A stretch of 64,000 nucleotides of DNA from Saprospiraceae bacterium (GTDB taxonomy: Bacteria; Bacteroidota; Bacteroidia; Chitinophagales; Saprospiraceae), in NCBI GenBank assembly GCA_016717265.1, contig JADKFX010000001.1:2616501-2680500 (forward strand). Direction: 5' to 3'. Made by a program: the position numbers and the translations under genes. Position 1 is the first letter of the stretch; the number at the start of each line of letters is the position of its first letter. Below the pieces are notes generated by a model, which saw only the letters and a list, made by a program, of their open reading frames with translations, did no database searches and was not told the origin of the DNA. This document shows, one piece after another, positions 34,224-43,513 of the stretch.

Positions 34224-36794
34224 TTAAATCTTTGTAAAGGATTTACATATTTTCTGATTAGAAGCGTAAATATTTAGATAGTATAATCCAGTTGCATATT
34301 TTTCAATAGATATAAAAGAATCTTTGGTAGTATCTAAAATAGTATTTTGAACTAAACGACCTAAATAATCAAGGATTTGAATCCGAAGTATTTTATTTTT
34401 TAATGGTTCTTGGATTTGAATATTTAATTTATCTGTTGCTGGGTTTGGAAATAACTGGATGCTCAATTCAGCTTTTGCTTGACTTACTTTGACGATCTTT
34501 TTTAAAATATCTTTTAGTGGAAAACTCATAATGGATTTTCCAAAAGTACCAGCAATAAGCGTGTTTTCTGCTTCATTTATGGCAAGGTCAAAGACTTCTA
34601 TAAATGGCATATTATCGCCTATTCTTTCCCAGCTTTCACCACTATCTACGCTTCCATAAACCCCTATGTGATTCCCAATGAATAAAATGGAATCTCCACG
34701 AAATGGATACACTAATAAATCATATACAGGCAATGAAGGTAAATCTGAATGAATACTACTCCAGTTTAGACCATTATTAGTAGTCCTATATACATATGAA
34801 TTAAAATCATTACTGCGCAAACCACTGAGCGTAACATAAAATGTATTTGAATTTTTATAGGAAGTTTTTACAGAAGAAATATAAGCAATTGGCAAGCCTG
34901 CAGAAACATTTACCCATGCTTGATCAAAATTTTTAGTTAACCATACATTGCCATTTATCGTTCCTGCAATAATGACCGAGCCATTCAATGGAGATTCATC
35001 AAGACTCGTAATGGTAGGATTTGAACGGGACGCATACCGTGGATTATTTACTAAATTGGGACTTATTACTTTCCAATTGTCGATTGTATCTATTTCATTA
35101 AAGTAGACTTGATTTGAACCTGCCAAAAGTTTTGATGTGTTATGGTGACTAATCATATAAGGGAAATCCCAATTTTTTGGTCCGCCAAGTCCAGTTGTAA
35201 ATGACCTCCAATCACCATGATAATATTGTTGGAGTGCTCCATTTTGATATTCAGCATAATAAATAGTAGGATCGTCCTTTTTAAATGCCATTTGAAAGCC
35301 ATCACCACCGTAAATACGCTCCCAATTTTTAATAGTTGTTGCATTCCCACCCGTAGAACCATTATCTTGTAATCCACCGTAATAATTCGATTTTTCTGAA
35401 GGGTTATAAGCTACTCTATAAACTTGGTTCGTTGGGATATCTTCTAAATCTACCCAGCTATCATCAGCGTTAATATGCTTATATAAACCGCCATCTGTCC
35501 CTAATAAATAATCGCCATTTTTGAAAAATACTAAATCATGTTTATCGGCGTGTACATCATAAAAAGACCAGGGATTTGCTGCTAGTTCCCAATTGTTTCC
35601 ACCATCTACTGAACGAAATATTTCAATTGCCATCAAATAGATATCATCTGGATCAAGAGGGTTGATAGCAATTTTGTCAAAATACCAACCAAAACCACCA
35701 AAATCTTCACATTCTAATCCAGAACCAGGGAGTAATGAAGGAAGTTCTTGCCAGGATTCGCCAGTATCTTCAGATTTATATAAGGCAAATAAATTATTTG
35801 ACAATCGATTATTACAAAGAAATGTTCTCACATATCGAGCGTATAAAATATTTGGATGACTTTCTGAGATCGCTAATGCAATGCGGCCATTTAAACTATC
35901 ACTAGGCAAACCATTTGTAATTTTTTTCCAATGAATACCACCATTAATAGATTTGTAAATCTGTCCGTCTGGTCCACTAACAAGGCCTCTGTTATTAAAA
36001 CCTAATTTATTCCATCCTACTGCAAAGAGGATTCCTGGATTCTTTGGATGCATCACAATATCTGTAATACCTGCTGAATCATTTAAATACAAAATTTTGT
36101 TCCAACTCACTCCAGCATCGATTGATTTATATAAACCCCGATGTTGATTTTTTTCATAGCTATATCCTAAAGCTGCAACATAGATAATTTTCGGATTCGT
36201 ATAATCTAGAATAATTTCTGTTAGAATTTTTGTTTCGTTGAGTCCGATATTCTTCCAGCTATTTCCATTGTCTATACTTTTATAAATTCCATTTCCTTGA
36301 CCACAATAGAATCCGCCACTATGATCACCTGTAGCGATATAAATATTGTTTGTATTAACGGGGTCTATTGCAATATCACTGATATAAAGGGTTATTTGAT
36401 CATCAAAAATGGCTGACCAGTTTTTACCTCCATCTAGGGTTCTGTAGGCGCCTCCATGTGAAAAACCAATAAATATAATATTTTCATTTTTTGGATTAAT
36501 CGCGATGGTGTTAACGCGTCCTCCAAGATTACCGGGTCCTTGTACAGTCCAGTTTCCTGGAAAATTTAATAGAGGATTGCGATATTTTGATTTAGCATTT
36601 TTGAAGGATTCTATTTCATTTTTGCGCAACTCCATAAAGTCCAGAGTAGGTTCACCCAATTTATCCATTAGATAATTATCATCAGGTGGATTCAAATTTA
36701 CGGTTTCAGGTACTTGAATGGCTTCAGGTTTGCAACTAAGTAAACAGCTAAATGTCACAAGTACGATGTATACGATAGATTGTATTTGGTTCAT
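34224..36794 (-). CDS. BNR/sortilin-type beta-propeller with type A T9SS sorting domain
   Basis: An 856-residue exported protein. At least eight Asp-box (S/T-x-D/N-x-G-x-x-W) motifs are visible, such as TLDGGKNWS, SIDNGNSWK, SIDAGVSWN, SINGGIHWK, SEDTGESWQ, SVDGGNNWE, TTNNGLNWS and SVDSGESWE. They indicate one or two VPS10/sialidase-type propellers over residues about 60-760. The C-terminus (LSIQLFPNPATDKLNIQI ... GLYYLNIYASNQKICKSFTKI) is a type A T9SS sorting domain. The N-terminus has a lipobox-like LLSC at about residue 21, odd for a T9SS cargo. Many such proteins are annotated as glycosyl hydrolases, but no catalytic residues are recognised, and a binding role is as likely. It follows the thioesterase gene by 6 bases. 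Confidence 0.88.
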   Translation of the reverse strand: MNQIQSIVYIVLVTFSCLLSCKPEAIQVPETVNLNPPDDNYLMDKLGEPTLDFMELRKNEIESFKNAKSKYRNPLLNFPGNWTVQGPGNLGGRVNTIAINPKNENIIFIGFSHGGAYRTLDGGKNWSAIFDDQITLYISDIAIDPVNTNNIYIATGDHSGGFYCGQGNGIYKSIDNGNSWKNIGLNETKILTEIILDYTNPKIIYVAALGYSYEKNQHRGLYKSIDAGVSWNKILYLNDSAGITDIVMHPKNPGILFAVGWNKLGFNNRGLVSGPDGQIYKSINGGIHWKKITNGLPSDSLNGRIALAISESHPNILYARYVRTFLCNNRLSNNLFALYKSEDTGESWQELPSLLPGSGLECEDFGGFGWYFDKIAINPLDPDDIYLMAIEIFRSVDGGNNWELAANPWSFYDVHADKHDLVFFKNGDYLLGTDGGLYKHINADDSWVDLEDIPTNQVYRVAYNPSEKSNYYGGLQDNGSTGGNATTIKNWERIYGGDGFQMAFKKDDPTIYYAEYQNGALQQYYHGDWRSFTTGLGGPKNWDFPYMISHHNTSKLLAGSNQVYFNEIDTIDNWKVISPNLVNNPRYASRSNPTITSLDESPLNGSVIIAGTINGNVWLTKNFDQAWVNVSAGLPIAYISSVKTSYKNSNTFYVTLSGLRSNDFNSYVYRTTNNGLNWSSIHSDLPSLPVYDLLVYPFRGDSILFIGNHIGVYGSVDSGESWERIGDNMPFIEVFDLAINEAENTLIAGTFGKSIMSFPLKDILKKIVKVSQAKAELSIQLFPNPATDKLNIQIQEPLKNKILRIQILDYLGRLVQNTILDTTKDSFISIEKYATGLYYLNIYASNQKICKSFTKI

Positions 36795-36800
36795 GCAATC

Positions 36801-37325
36801 TTAAATTTGATTTAAAAATACTTTAGATTGGGTAGCTTCTGATGGTTTCATTCGGCCGCTTACGACAAGTCTAAATTCTCTTCGGATGGCTGCCCCATCA
36901 TACAATTTCTTTTCATCATCACTTTCTGGAATCACGGAAGGTACTGCTTTTGGTTTCATTGAACGGTCATCTAAAGCTACAAAGGTAAAAAATGCCTGAT
37001 TAGATTTATTTGCATGATTTTGCAACACACCTCTGGTAAAAACTTCTAAAAACACCTCTACGGATGAATGGAAGGATCTGGTTACACTCGCTTTAATATT
37101 TACAACATCTCCTAATTTTATGGGTTCCTGAAAGGTAAGATGGTCTACGGAAACTGTAACTACATGTGCTTCGCAGTGTTTTGATGCACAGATTGCAGAT
37201 GCTATATCCATCCAGCGCATAAGATTTCCACCCATTAGGTTTCCTAATACATTGGTGTCATTGGGTAAGACCAATTCATTCATTTCAGTACTGGATTCAC
37301 TAACTTTTTTTGATTTTTCTTTCAT
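36801..37325 (-). CDS. Acyl-CoA thioesterase, hotdog fold (YciA/BFIT type)
   Basis: A 174-residue enzyme predicted to hydrolyse acyl-CoA thioesters. The catalytic-region motif NDTNVLGNLMGGNLMRWMDIASAI and the later VSVDHLTFQEPIKLGDVVNI mark the hotdog thioesterase family. It starts within the last 4 bases of lipB, so it is translationally coupled to it. Substrate length is unknown. The link with lipoate synthesis may be only operonic. Confidence 0.9.
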   Translation of the reverse strand: MKEKSKKVSESSTEMNELVLPNDTNVLGNLMGGNLMRWMDIASAICASKHCEAHVVTVSVDHLTFQEPIKLGDVVNIKASVTRSFHSSVEVFLEVFTRGVLQNHANKSNQAFFTFVALDDRSMKPKAVPSVIPESDDEKKLYDGAAIRREFRLVVSGRMKPSEATQSKVFLNQI

Positions 37326-38044
37326 AGGATTTTTATTAATTCAAAATTTGAAATAAAGTGTCTAATAAATTTTTCTTTGACCTCTTCAAATTGAATTGGT
37401 TGGTTTAATTCTTTTGCTAATGAAGTAACAGATTTCTGTTTTGGATCTATTCCGCAAGGGATGATATAATTAAAATAATTTAAATCAGAGTTAATATTAA
37501 ATGCAAGTCCATGTAAACTTACCCACCTGCTTAAGTGTACGCCAATAGCACAAATTTTACGAGGTACTTTACCGTGTATATCTATCCACACGCCTGTAAG
37601 TCCATCAATTCTGCCAGCGTCTAGCTGGTACTCTTTTAATACATCCATGATACTCTTTTCTAAAAGTCTGACAAATCGATGTACATCCGTAAATAACTTA
37701 TCCAGATCCAATATTGGGTAAGCAACTAATTGCCCTGGACCATGATATGTTACATCACCGCCTCTATTAATTTTATAGAAGTTTGCATTTATTTCATGCA
37801 TTTTATCCAATGGTTGCAGCAAATTTGACTCTGCACCGGATTTTCCGAGTGTAAATACATGCGGGTGTTCACAAAGTATAAGGCTATGGTGGTGAAATGT
37901 TTGTGGTATTTCTTTTTTTAGTGCAATGAGGTCAAGATGGATTTTAGTTTGAAAATCCCAGGCTTTTTGATAGTCTATTAAACCTAAATCTATAAGCTTT
38001 AGGTTTTTTGAATTATTTGTTAAAGTATTTTGATTATCAGTCAA
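37322..38044 (-). CDS. lipB: Lipoyl(octanoyl) transferase
   Basis: A 240-residue enzyme moving octanoate from acyl carrier protein to lipoyl domains, e.g. of the pyruvate dehydrogenase E2. The signature RGGDVTYHGPGQLVAYPI, the catalytic Lys163 (RKICAIG) and the acyl-carrying Cys197 (IPCGID) are all present. First gene of the lipB-thioesterase-BNR-DUF1801 operon and divergent from the redoxin-dockerin gene across 26 bases. Confidence 0.96.
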   Translation of the reverse strand: MTDNQNTLTNNSKNLKLIDLGLIDYQKAWDFQTKIHLDLIALKKEIPQTFHHHSLILCEHPHVFTLGKSGAESNLLQPLDKMHEINANFYKINRGGDVTYHGPGQLVAYPILDLDKLFTDVHRFVRLLEKSIMDVLKEYQLDAGRIDGLTGVWIDIHGKVPRKICAIGVHLSRWVSLHGLAFNINSDLNYFNYIIPCGIDPKQKSVTSLAKELNQPIQFEEVKEKFIRHFISNFELIKIL

Positions 38045-38059
38045 CTAGCTGTATTTTTG
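38029..38059 (+). promoter_or_regulatory. Canonical Bacteroidota promoter for the redoxin-dockerin gene
   Basis: TTTG (38029-38032), 19-base spacer, TATTTTTG (38052-38059), 11 bases before the ATG at 38071. The -33 half lies inside the 5' end of divergent lipB. Confidence 0.75.
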
Positions 38060-38070
38060 ATTAAATATTA

Positions 38071-39807
38071 ATGAATATGAGAGCGAATTTAATGTTTAAA
38101 GCAATTTTTCTTATTGCATTGCCAATTTTTGGTTTTACAGCGAAAGCACCAGATTTTACTGTAACGGATTACAATAATAAGGTTCATAAGCTATATGAAG
38201 CGTATCTCGATAAGGACAAAGTTATGGTAATAAAGTTCTTTTTTGTTGGTTGTCCTCCATGTACAAGTATTGCTCCCTATGTACAACAATCATATGCCCG
38301 TTGGGGTTCAGGTGCGGGAAAAGTTGAATTTTTACAAATCAGTACGATGAAGGGAGACTATAATTCTACTATTAAATCGTATTCACAAAATAAAGGACTA
38401 ACATTTCCAGGAGTTGGTGTTGATGGTGGCGCTCAGGCTGCGTTGGCACCTTATTTAGCTGGAACATTCGGTTCCTGGTATGGTACTCCAACATTTGTAG
38501 TTATTGCCCCTAATGGCGAGGTGAATTATAATGTAAATATGAGTTTGGGAAATCCTAGTGGATTGGATACAGCAATCGCTCAAGCTTTGCGCTTGGGTAA
38601 TGGTGGCGGCGGAGGTGGAGGATGTACCAATGCATTTACGGTGAATACAATTACAAAAATTCTTCCAGAGACCTATTATATTGTTGATTTGCTCAATGGG
38701 AATCCTGCTTCAGAAATTCAAACAGGCAACTATAATTGTGAGTTTCAATTACCTCAAAATATTGATGGGCACTATGTCATTCCACAAATGAACCAAACAG
38801 TAGACCCAAGACAGAATGTATCAACTGCAGATATAGTGCTTATCCAACGTTATATTTTGACCTTACAGCCATTTAATAATTTGCAAAGAGCAGTAGCTGA
38901 TGTTAATAATTCAGGGTCCATTACGGCTGCAGATGTTTCAGAAATTCGTAAATTAATTTTAGGAATTACTGCGGGTTTTAATAAATTGACAAAATCCTAT
39001 GTCGTTGTACATAATCCAAAATCGCTAAATTATTTTGATCTTACAGATCGGGTTTTAGTTAAAGATTTGGTATCAAAAGCTAAAACAAATGTATTTGGTG
39101 TAGGACAATATGGCGATGTTGGTGGGGCTAATCTAATTTCAAATGATGATTTAATTGTTCGTTCTTCAGGCAAAATCAATTTTTTTGTAGAAGTTACACA
39201 AAATTCAAATGGAAATTTTGAACATCGTTTTTATTCTGATGAAACGTTGCTTGTGAATTCCTTTCAATATGAAATTCAAGGTACAGAAAATAATATTTTG
39301 GATGTAATGGCAGGTAATTATTTTTCTAGTAACCTGGGTTTTAAATATAGTTTAAATAATGCTCCAGGCACTGCCCGGATGGTCGGTTTGGCATCTAATT
39401 TGGCTGCAAACATACCTGCTGGAGAAACTTGGTTCACGGTCATAACGAAAGACCATGATAAATTCAAAAATAGCCATGTCAATGGTTTTAATTATGAGTT
39501 TGCGCTAGATAATTTAAGTCGATTTATTTCAGATGTAAATTTAATTTACCTTGTTTCTTCCTTGAAAGGGCAAAACGTTTCAATTTATTATTCTCAATTA
39601 AATGATATTATAATTAACTCAACGAAGAATGCAATTACTAAAATTGATTGTTTGAATTTAAATGGAAATCAGGTTTTTAATTATTCATATCCTGGGGAGA
39701 CTTATGAATTGGAAATAAAGACGACTTCAATGCAACCAGGAATCTATTTTGCAAAAGTTCAATTAGCAAATGGCAATACAGAATTAAAGAAATTTGTTAA
39801 ATTTTAG
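38071..39807 (+). CDS. Secreted redoxin-dockerin protein with type A T9SS sorting domain
   Basis: A 578-residue exported protein of unusual architecture. A signal peptide (to about residue 24) leads into a thioredoxin-like domain (about 28-175) with the redox motif VGCPPCTS. A poly-Gly linker (about 180-190) follows. A dockerin type I-like pair of calcium loops (about 248-305) shows VSTADIVLIQRYIL and ADVNNSGSITAADVSEIRKLIL. A beta-rich middle region precedes a C-terminal T9SS sorting domain (ISLNLNGNQVF-like, then GIYFAKVQLANGNTELKKFVKF). Alternative starts at codons 3 and 7 are possible. It stands alone. A cell-surface or extracellular disulfide/peroxide function is inferred; no cohesin partner is visible. 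Confidence 0.88.
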   Translation: MNMRANLMFKAIFLIALPIFGFTAKAPDFTVTDYNNKVHKLYEAYLDKDKVMVIKFFFVGCPPCTSIAPYVQQSYARWGSGAGKVEFLQISTMKGDYNSTIKSYSQNKGLTFPGVGVDGGAQAALAPYLAGTFGSWYGTPTFVVIAPNGEVNYNVNMSLGNPSGLDTAIAQALRLGNGGGGGGGCTNAFTVNTITKILPETYYIVDLLNGNPASEIQTGNYNCEFQLPQNIDGHYVIPQMNQTVDPRQNVSTADIVLIQRYILTLQPFNNLQRAVADVNNSGSITAADVSEIRKLILGITAGFNKLTKSYVVVHNPKSLNYFDLTDRVLVKDLVSKAKTNVFGVGQYGDVGGANLISNDDLIVRSSGKINFFVEVTQNSNGNFEHRFYSDETLLVNSFQYEIQGTENNILDVMAGNYFSSNLGFKYSLNNAPGTARMVGLASNLAANIPAGETWFTVITKDHDKFKNSHVNGFNYEFALDNLSRFISDVNLIYLVSSLKGQNVSIYYSQLNDIIINSTKNAITKIDCLNLNGNQVFNYSYPGETYELEIKTTSMQPGIYFAKVQLANGNTELKKFVKF

Positions 39808-39848
39808 TTTCGTTTCGCATTGTTTTATTAGAAACATATCATACTTCA

Positions 39849-41480
39849 CTAGAAGCTGTCTATTACTGATTCAAGCTTCAGTAGATTTATTGAATTAGTT
39901 TGAAGATGGTGAATATGGTTTTGAACAAACCAGGCAGTTTGATCATAAAATAAAAATATTACGGGGGCTTCATCGATAATAATGGAATCCATTTTTTGAT
40001 ATAATCCTTTGCGATTTACAGCATTTGTCTCTTTAATTGATAATTCGTAAAGGGCATCATATTTCTTGTTTTTAAAACGGGTATAATTTGGAGGGGCTGG
40101 ATTCTTACTATAGAAAACATTCAGAAAAGATTCTTCATCAGGATAATCTGCTACCCAGGATGCTCTAAATAAAATTATTTCTGATTGTCGCATTTTTTCA
40201 CGTAAGGTGGCGGTTTCAACTAAATCAATTCGAACGGGTACACCGATTTCTTCCCATTGCTTTGCTACAAAGGTTATAATATCGACATAATCTTTATTGG
40301 TATAGATGACAAGTTCTGGAAATGAATCTTTGCTTTCATATCCGGCTTCAATTAATAAAGTTCTGGCTTTTTGTGGATTGTATGAATACCCTTTTACTAA
40401 GCTAGAATCAAAACCAGGAAGTCCTTTTGGAACAAATCCTGCATGCGCAGGGGTTCCAATTCCAAATTTTAAAACTTGTATTAATTTTTGTCGATCAATA
40501 CTATAATTCAATGCTTGTCGCACTCGTTTGTCGTGAAGAGGATGATCTCGTGTGACTAAATCCAGGTTTATTCCAATATATTCGGTATTTAAATAATCGC
40601 CTTTCATAAGTTTCAGTTGTTTCTCTTTGTCAGGTCTTAAGAAACCATCCTTTGTAACCAACTGTAATGCAAAACTAGCTTGGAGTCCAGAGAAAAAATC
40701 AATTTCATCTTTAAGAAATTCAAGATATGCTGTATTTCGATCTTCAATAAAACTGATGCGGATACCTTCTAGTTCTGGAGAAGCTGAAATAAAATAATGT
40801 GGATTCCTATTTAAGAACATTCCTTTTCTTCCTAACCATTTTTTTAGCATAAAGGGTCCGGTTCCAACCGGATTTTTGTTTAAATCCTTTCCATAATATA
40901 GAGCAGCTTCTTTTGGCATCACACTGCAATATTGCATGGTTAATAGATTTAATAAAGGTGCAAATGGGGTACTTAATTTAATTTCGAAAACACTATCATT
41001 AATAGCCTGAAATGCATTTATTGAATCCACTTTGTCTGAAAATATCCAGGATCCAGGAGAATTTACATTTGGATCTAAAAGTCTGTTGAAACTAAATACA
41101 ACGTCCTGTGCATTTAATATTCTTGGCATTGCATTTTGGAAACAAGGATTAGAATGGAATTTGATGTCTGTTCTTAATTCAAAACGATATATTAGTCCAT
41201 CCTTTGAAATGGACCATGATTTTGCGATTTCCGGCTGTAACTTTAAGGAATTATCTAAATCGACAAGTTGATTAAAAATGTGATCAATGACCCATATATT
41301 ATTTTGTGATTTTGAAAATGCTGGATCTAATGTACTTATATAATTCGTTTGATTATAGTGGAATACATTTGTTCTAATTGGCTTATCATTATTTTTACAA
41401 GCAATGAATATAAATGCCAATAAAAAAAGATATTTAAAATTTTTCAAACTCCTCCACAAGAGATTCAATGCGTTTTGCAT
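39849..41480 (-). CDS. Peptide/nickel-type ABC transporter substrate-binding lipoprotein
   Basis: About 543 residues from the ATG at 41480; an in-frame ATG at 41537 adds 19 residues but leaves the signal sequence too far inside. The preferred start gives a hydrophobic segment followed by the lipobox IFIACK. The SBP_bac_5 family motifs are visible: ISTLDPAFSKSQ, AKSWSISKDGLIYRFELR, VVFSFNRLLDP, NPVGTGPFMLKKW and VRQALNYSIDRQKLI. It would bind oligopeptides or a similar solute at the outer face of the inner membrane. It overlaps the upstream FMN reductase gene by 47 bases. No permease or ATPase genes accompany it in the window. Confidence 0.88.
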   Translation of the reverse strand: MQNALNLLWRSLKNFKYLFLLAFIFIACKNNDKPIRTNVFHYNQTNYISTLDPAFSKSQNNIWVIDHIFNQLVDLDNSLKLQPEIAKSWSISKDGLIYRFELRTDIKFHSNPCFQNAMPRILNAQDVVFSFNRLLDPNVNSPGSWIFSDKVDSINAFQAINDSVFEIKLSTPFAPLLNLLTMQYCSVMPKEAALYYGKDLNKNPVGTGPFMLKKWLGRKGMFLNRNPHYFISASPELEGIRISFIEDRNTAYLEFLKDEIDFFSGLQASFALQLVTKDGFLRPDKEKQLKLMKGDYLNTEYIGINLDLVTRDHPLHDKRVRQALNYSIDRQKLIQVLKFGIGTPAHAGFVPKGLPGFDSSLVKGYSYNPQKARTLLIEAGYESKDSFPELVIYTNKDYVDIITFVAKQWEEIGVPVRIDLVETATLREKMRQSEIILFRASWVADYPDEESFLNVFYSKNPAPPNYTRFKNKKYDALYELSIKETNAVNRKGLYQKMDSIIIDEAPVIFLFYDQTAWFVQNHIHHLQTNSINLLKLESVIDSF

Positions 41481-41970
41481 GTTTTGGATTTTCAAGCCAA
41501 AGATCCAATACTTTATTAATATTTGGAAAATAAACAAAGCCAGGATATATAATCATTTTTAAATATCTGCAAATGGACATAAGATGATCAACCCCACGTA
41601 CGTTTCCGTTGATTCCATCAGAAATTCCAATCAATGCAATTTTTTTAAATTTAAAGCTTTCCGTTGGTTTCCGAATACTAAGTGTATCAATCCACCATTT
41701 TAAAAATCCTGGAAAGCTGCCGTTATATTCTGGTACAATTAAAATAATTTTAGTAGCTGGTATTAATACATCATCTTGAAATTTGGCAAGTAGACCAGCT
41801 TCATTTAAGGAGCTATATTGATCTTTATCTGAAATGGAATCTGTAAAATCCTCAAGATTTACAAAGGTGAATTTTATATTTTTCAAAGTTAAAATCTCGC
41901 AAATCCGTTTACTTATCAATAAAGAGGAACTGTCTTTTCGATTTGTACCGGAGATGATTAAAAGAGGCAT
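41434..41970 (-). CDS. NADPH-dependent FMN reductase (flavodoxin-like)
   Basis: A 178-residue cytoplasmic flavoprotein. It starts with the flavin-binding IISGTNRKDSSSLLISKRI. It has the family motif PEYNGSFPGFLKWWIDTL, and KKIALIGISDGINGNVRG lies near the flavin ring. Members reduce flavins, quinones or azo compounds with NAD(P)H; the substrate is unknown. It is transcribed ahead of, and overlaps, the substrate-binding protein gene. It is divergent from the hydrolase-parAB operon across 92 bases. Confidence 0.9.
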   Translation of the reverse strand: MPLLIISGTNRKDSSSLLISKRICEILTLKNIKFTFVNLEDFTDSISDKDQYSSLNEAGLLAKFQDDVLIPATKIILIVPEYNGSFPGFLKWWIDTLSIRKPTESFKFKKIALIGISDGINGNVRGVDHLMSICRYLKMIIYPGFVYFPNINKVLDLWLENPKHAKRIESLVEEFEKF

Positions 41971-42041
41971 TTTATTAAAACGAAGGGTATTAAGAATAGT
42001 TCATTATGGGCCAAATTCAAAAAATCAGATAGTTTTGGCGT

Positions 42042-42049
42042 AGGTTTGC
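42042..42049 (+). promoter_or_regulatory. -7 promoter element of the hydrolase-parAB operon
   Basis: TAGGTTTG (matching TAnnTTTG) lies 13 bases before the ATG at 42063. No good TTTG -33 box is seen at 19 bases, so moderate support only. Confidence 0.45.
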
Positions 42050-42062
42050 ATAAAGTTTTAGC

Positions 42063-42743
42063 ATGAAAATACAATATTATGGTCATTCTTGTTTTGCAGT
42101 TGAAATCGGCGCAAAGCGGATCCTTTTTGATCCGTTTATAGCCGGGAACCCATTAGCTAAAGATATTGATATTCAAACTGTTAAAGCAGATTATATTTTG
42201 ATTTCTCATGGACATGGTGATCATATCGGTGATGTGGAAGTCATTGCAAAAAATAATAATGCTCCTGTTATTGGAGCGTATGAGGTTGTTTCCTGGTTAG
42301 AATCTCGCGGATTAATTGTTTATCATATGAATATTGGTGGCAAACGGAAGTTTAACTTTGGAACCGTTAAAATGGTTAATGCAGTTCATTCATCCATGTT
42401 ACCAGATGGTAGCTACGGAGCAAATCCTTCTGGATTTTTAGTTTATGGAGATGATTATAGCTTTTATTTTGCAGGAGATACCGCATTAACTATGGATATG
42501 CAGCTCATCCCTTTATGGTGTCCTAATTTAGATTTTGCAATTTTGCCTGTAGGAGATAATTTCACAATGGGTTATGAAGATGCTTTAATAGCCTCTGATT
42601 TTATAAAATGTAATACCATTATTGGCTGTCATTATGACTCTTTTCCTATTATTGAAATCAACCACCGTACTGTTGAAACTGCGTTTGAAGATCGAAATAA
42701 GAAAATATACCTTCCAGCTATTAATAGCGTTGTAGTAATCTAA
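42063..42743 (+). CDS. UPF0173-type metal-dependent hydrolase (metallo-beta-lactamase fold)
   Basis: A 226-residue enzyme with the metal motif SHGHGDHIGD (HxHxDH), an N-terminal YYGHSCF (typical of UPF0173), YFAGDTALTMDM and the C-terminal GCHYDSFP. Family members hydrolyse esters or phosphodiesters of unknown nature; the fold also occurs in RNases and L-ascorbate lactonase. Its TAA is followed directly by the parA ATG, so it is the first gene of the parAB operon. Confidence 0.9.
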   Translation: MKIQYYGHSCFAVEIGAKRILFDPFIAGNPLAKDIDIQTVKADYILISHGHGDHIGDVEVIAKNNNAPVIGAYEVVSWLESRGLIVYHMNIGGKRKFNFGTVKMVNAVHSSMLPDGSYGANPSGFLVYGDDYSFYFAGDTALTMDMQLIPLWCPNLDFAILPVGDNFTMGYEDALIASDFIKCNTIIGCHYDSFPIIEINHRTVETAFEDRNKKIYLPAINSVVVI

Positions 42744-43505
42744 ATGGGAAAAGTAATTGCAATTGCGAATCAAAAAGGGGGTGTTGGTAAAACAACCACT
42801 GCCATAAATCTGGCTTCCTGCATAGCTATATTAGAGAAACGAGTTTTGCTGATAGATTCCGATCCACAAGCCAATAGTACTTCAGGTACTGGAGGTGAAA
42901 AATATCAAAATGAATATAGTCTTTATGATTGTATGATCAATGATATAGATCCACATAAGGTAATTATAGAAACAGATACGCCTAATTTATTTTTATTGCC
43001 TTCGCATATTGATCTTGTGGGTGCAGATATTGAATTGGTAAATATGCCAAATCGGGAAAAAGTAATGAAATCTGTGATTGATAAAATCAAAGATGAATAT
43101 GACTTTATATTTATCGACTGCCTACCCTCTTTAGGCTTAATTACAATAAATGCTTTGGTAGCTGCGGATTCTGTATTAATACCTGTACAATGTGAATTGT
43201 TTGCTCTTGAAGGATTATCAAAAATAAAAAATACAATTGAATTGGTAAAAGGAGTTCTAAATCCTGGTCTCCAAATAGAAGGGGTTCTTTTAAGCATGTA
43301 TGATAAACGGTTGCGATTATCAACAATGATCATTCAAAATATTAGAGAGAATATAAATTTGCCAGTTTTTGAAACAATTATACATAGAAATTCTAAAATT
43401 TCAGAAGCTCCATTGGTAAAAAAACCAGTGGTATTATATGATGCCGCAAGTAAAGGAAGCCATAATTTTTTAAATTTGGCAGACGAATTCATGCGTAAAA
43501 ATTAA
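42744..43505 (+). CDS. parA: Chromosome partitioning ATPase ParA (Soj)
   Basis: A 253-residue ATPase that moves replicated origins apart with ParB. The deviant Walker A motif KGGVGKTT is at 11-18, Walker B-like FIFIDCLPSLG near 120, and VLLSMYDKRLRLS and the DNA-contact region follow. No N-terminal helix-turn-helix, so it is the chromosomal (type Ib/Soj) form. ParB begins 8 bases downstream. ParA and ParB are often encoded near the origin, relevant to the origin-like gap at 26456-26891. Confidence 0.95.
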   Translation: MGKVIAIANQKGGVGKTTTAINLASCIAILEKRVLLIDSDPQANSTSGTGGEKYQNEYSLYDCMINDIDPHKVIIETDTPNLFLLPSHIDLVGADIELVNMPNREKVMKSVIDKIKDEYDFIFIDCLPSLGLITINALVAADSVLIPVQCELFALEGLSKIKNTIELVKGVLNPGLQIEGVLLSMYDKRLRLSTMIIQNIRENINLPVFETIIHRNSKISEAPLVKKPVVLYDAASKGSHNFLNLADEFMRKN

Positions 43506-43513
43506 AAATAACG

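Noticed and set aside
42923..43333. 136-codon minus-strand frame inside parA
   Set aside because: Fully antisense to a conserved ATPase with no protein-like motifs.
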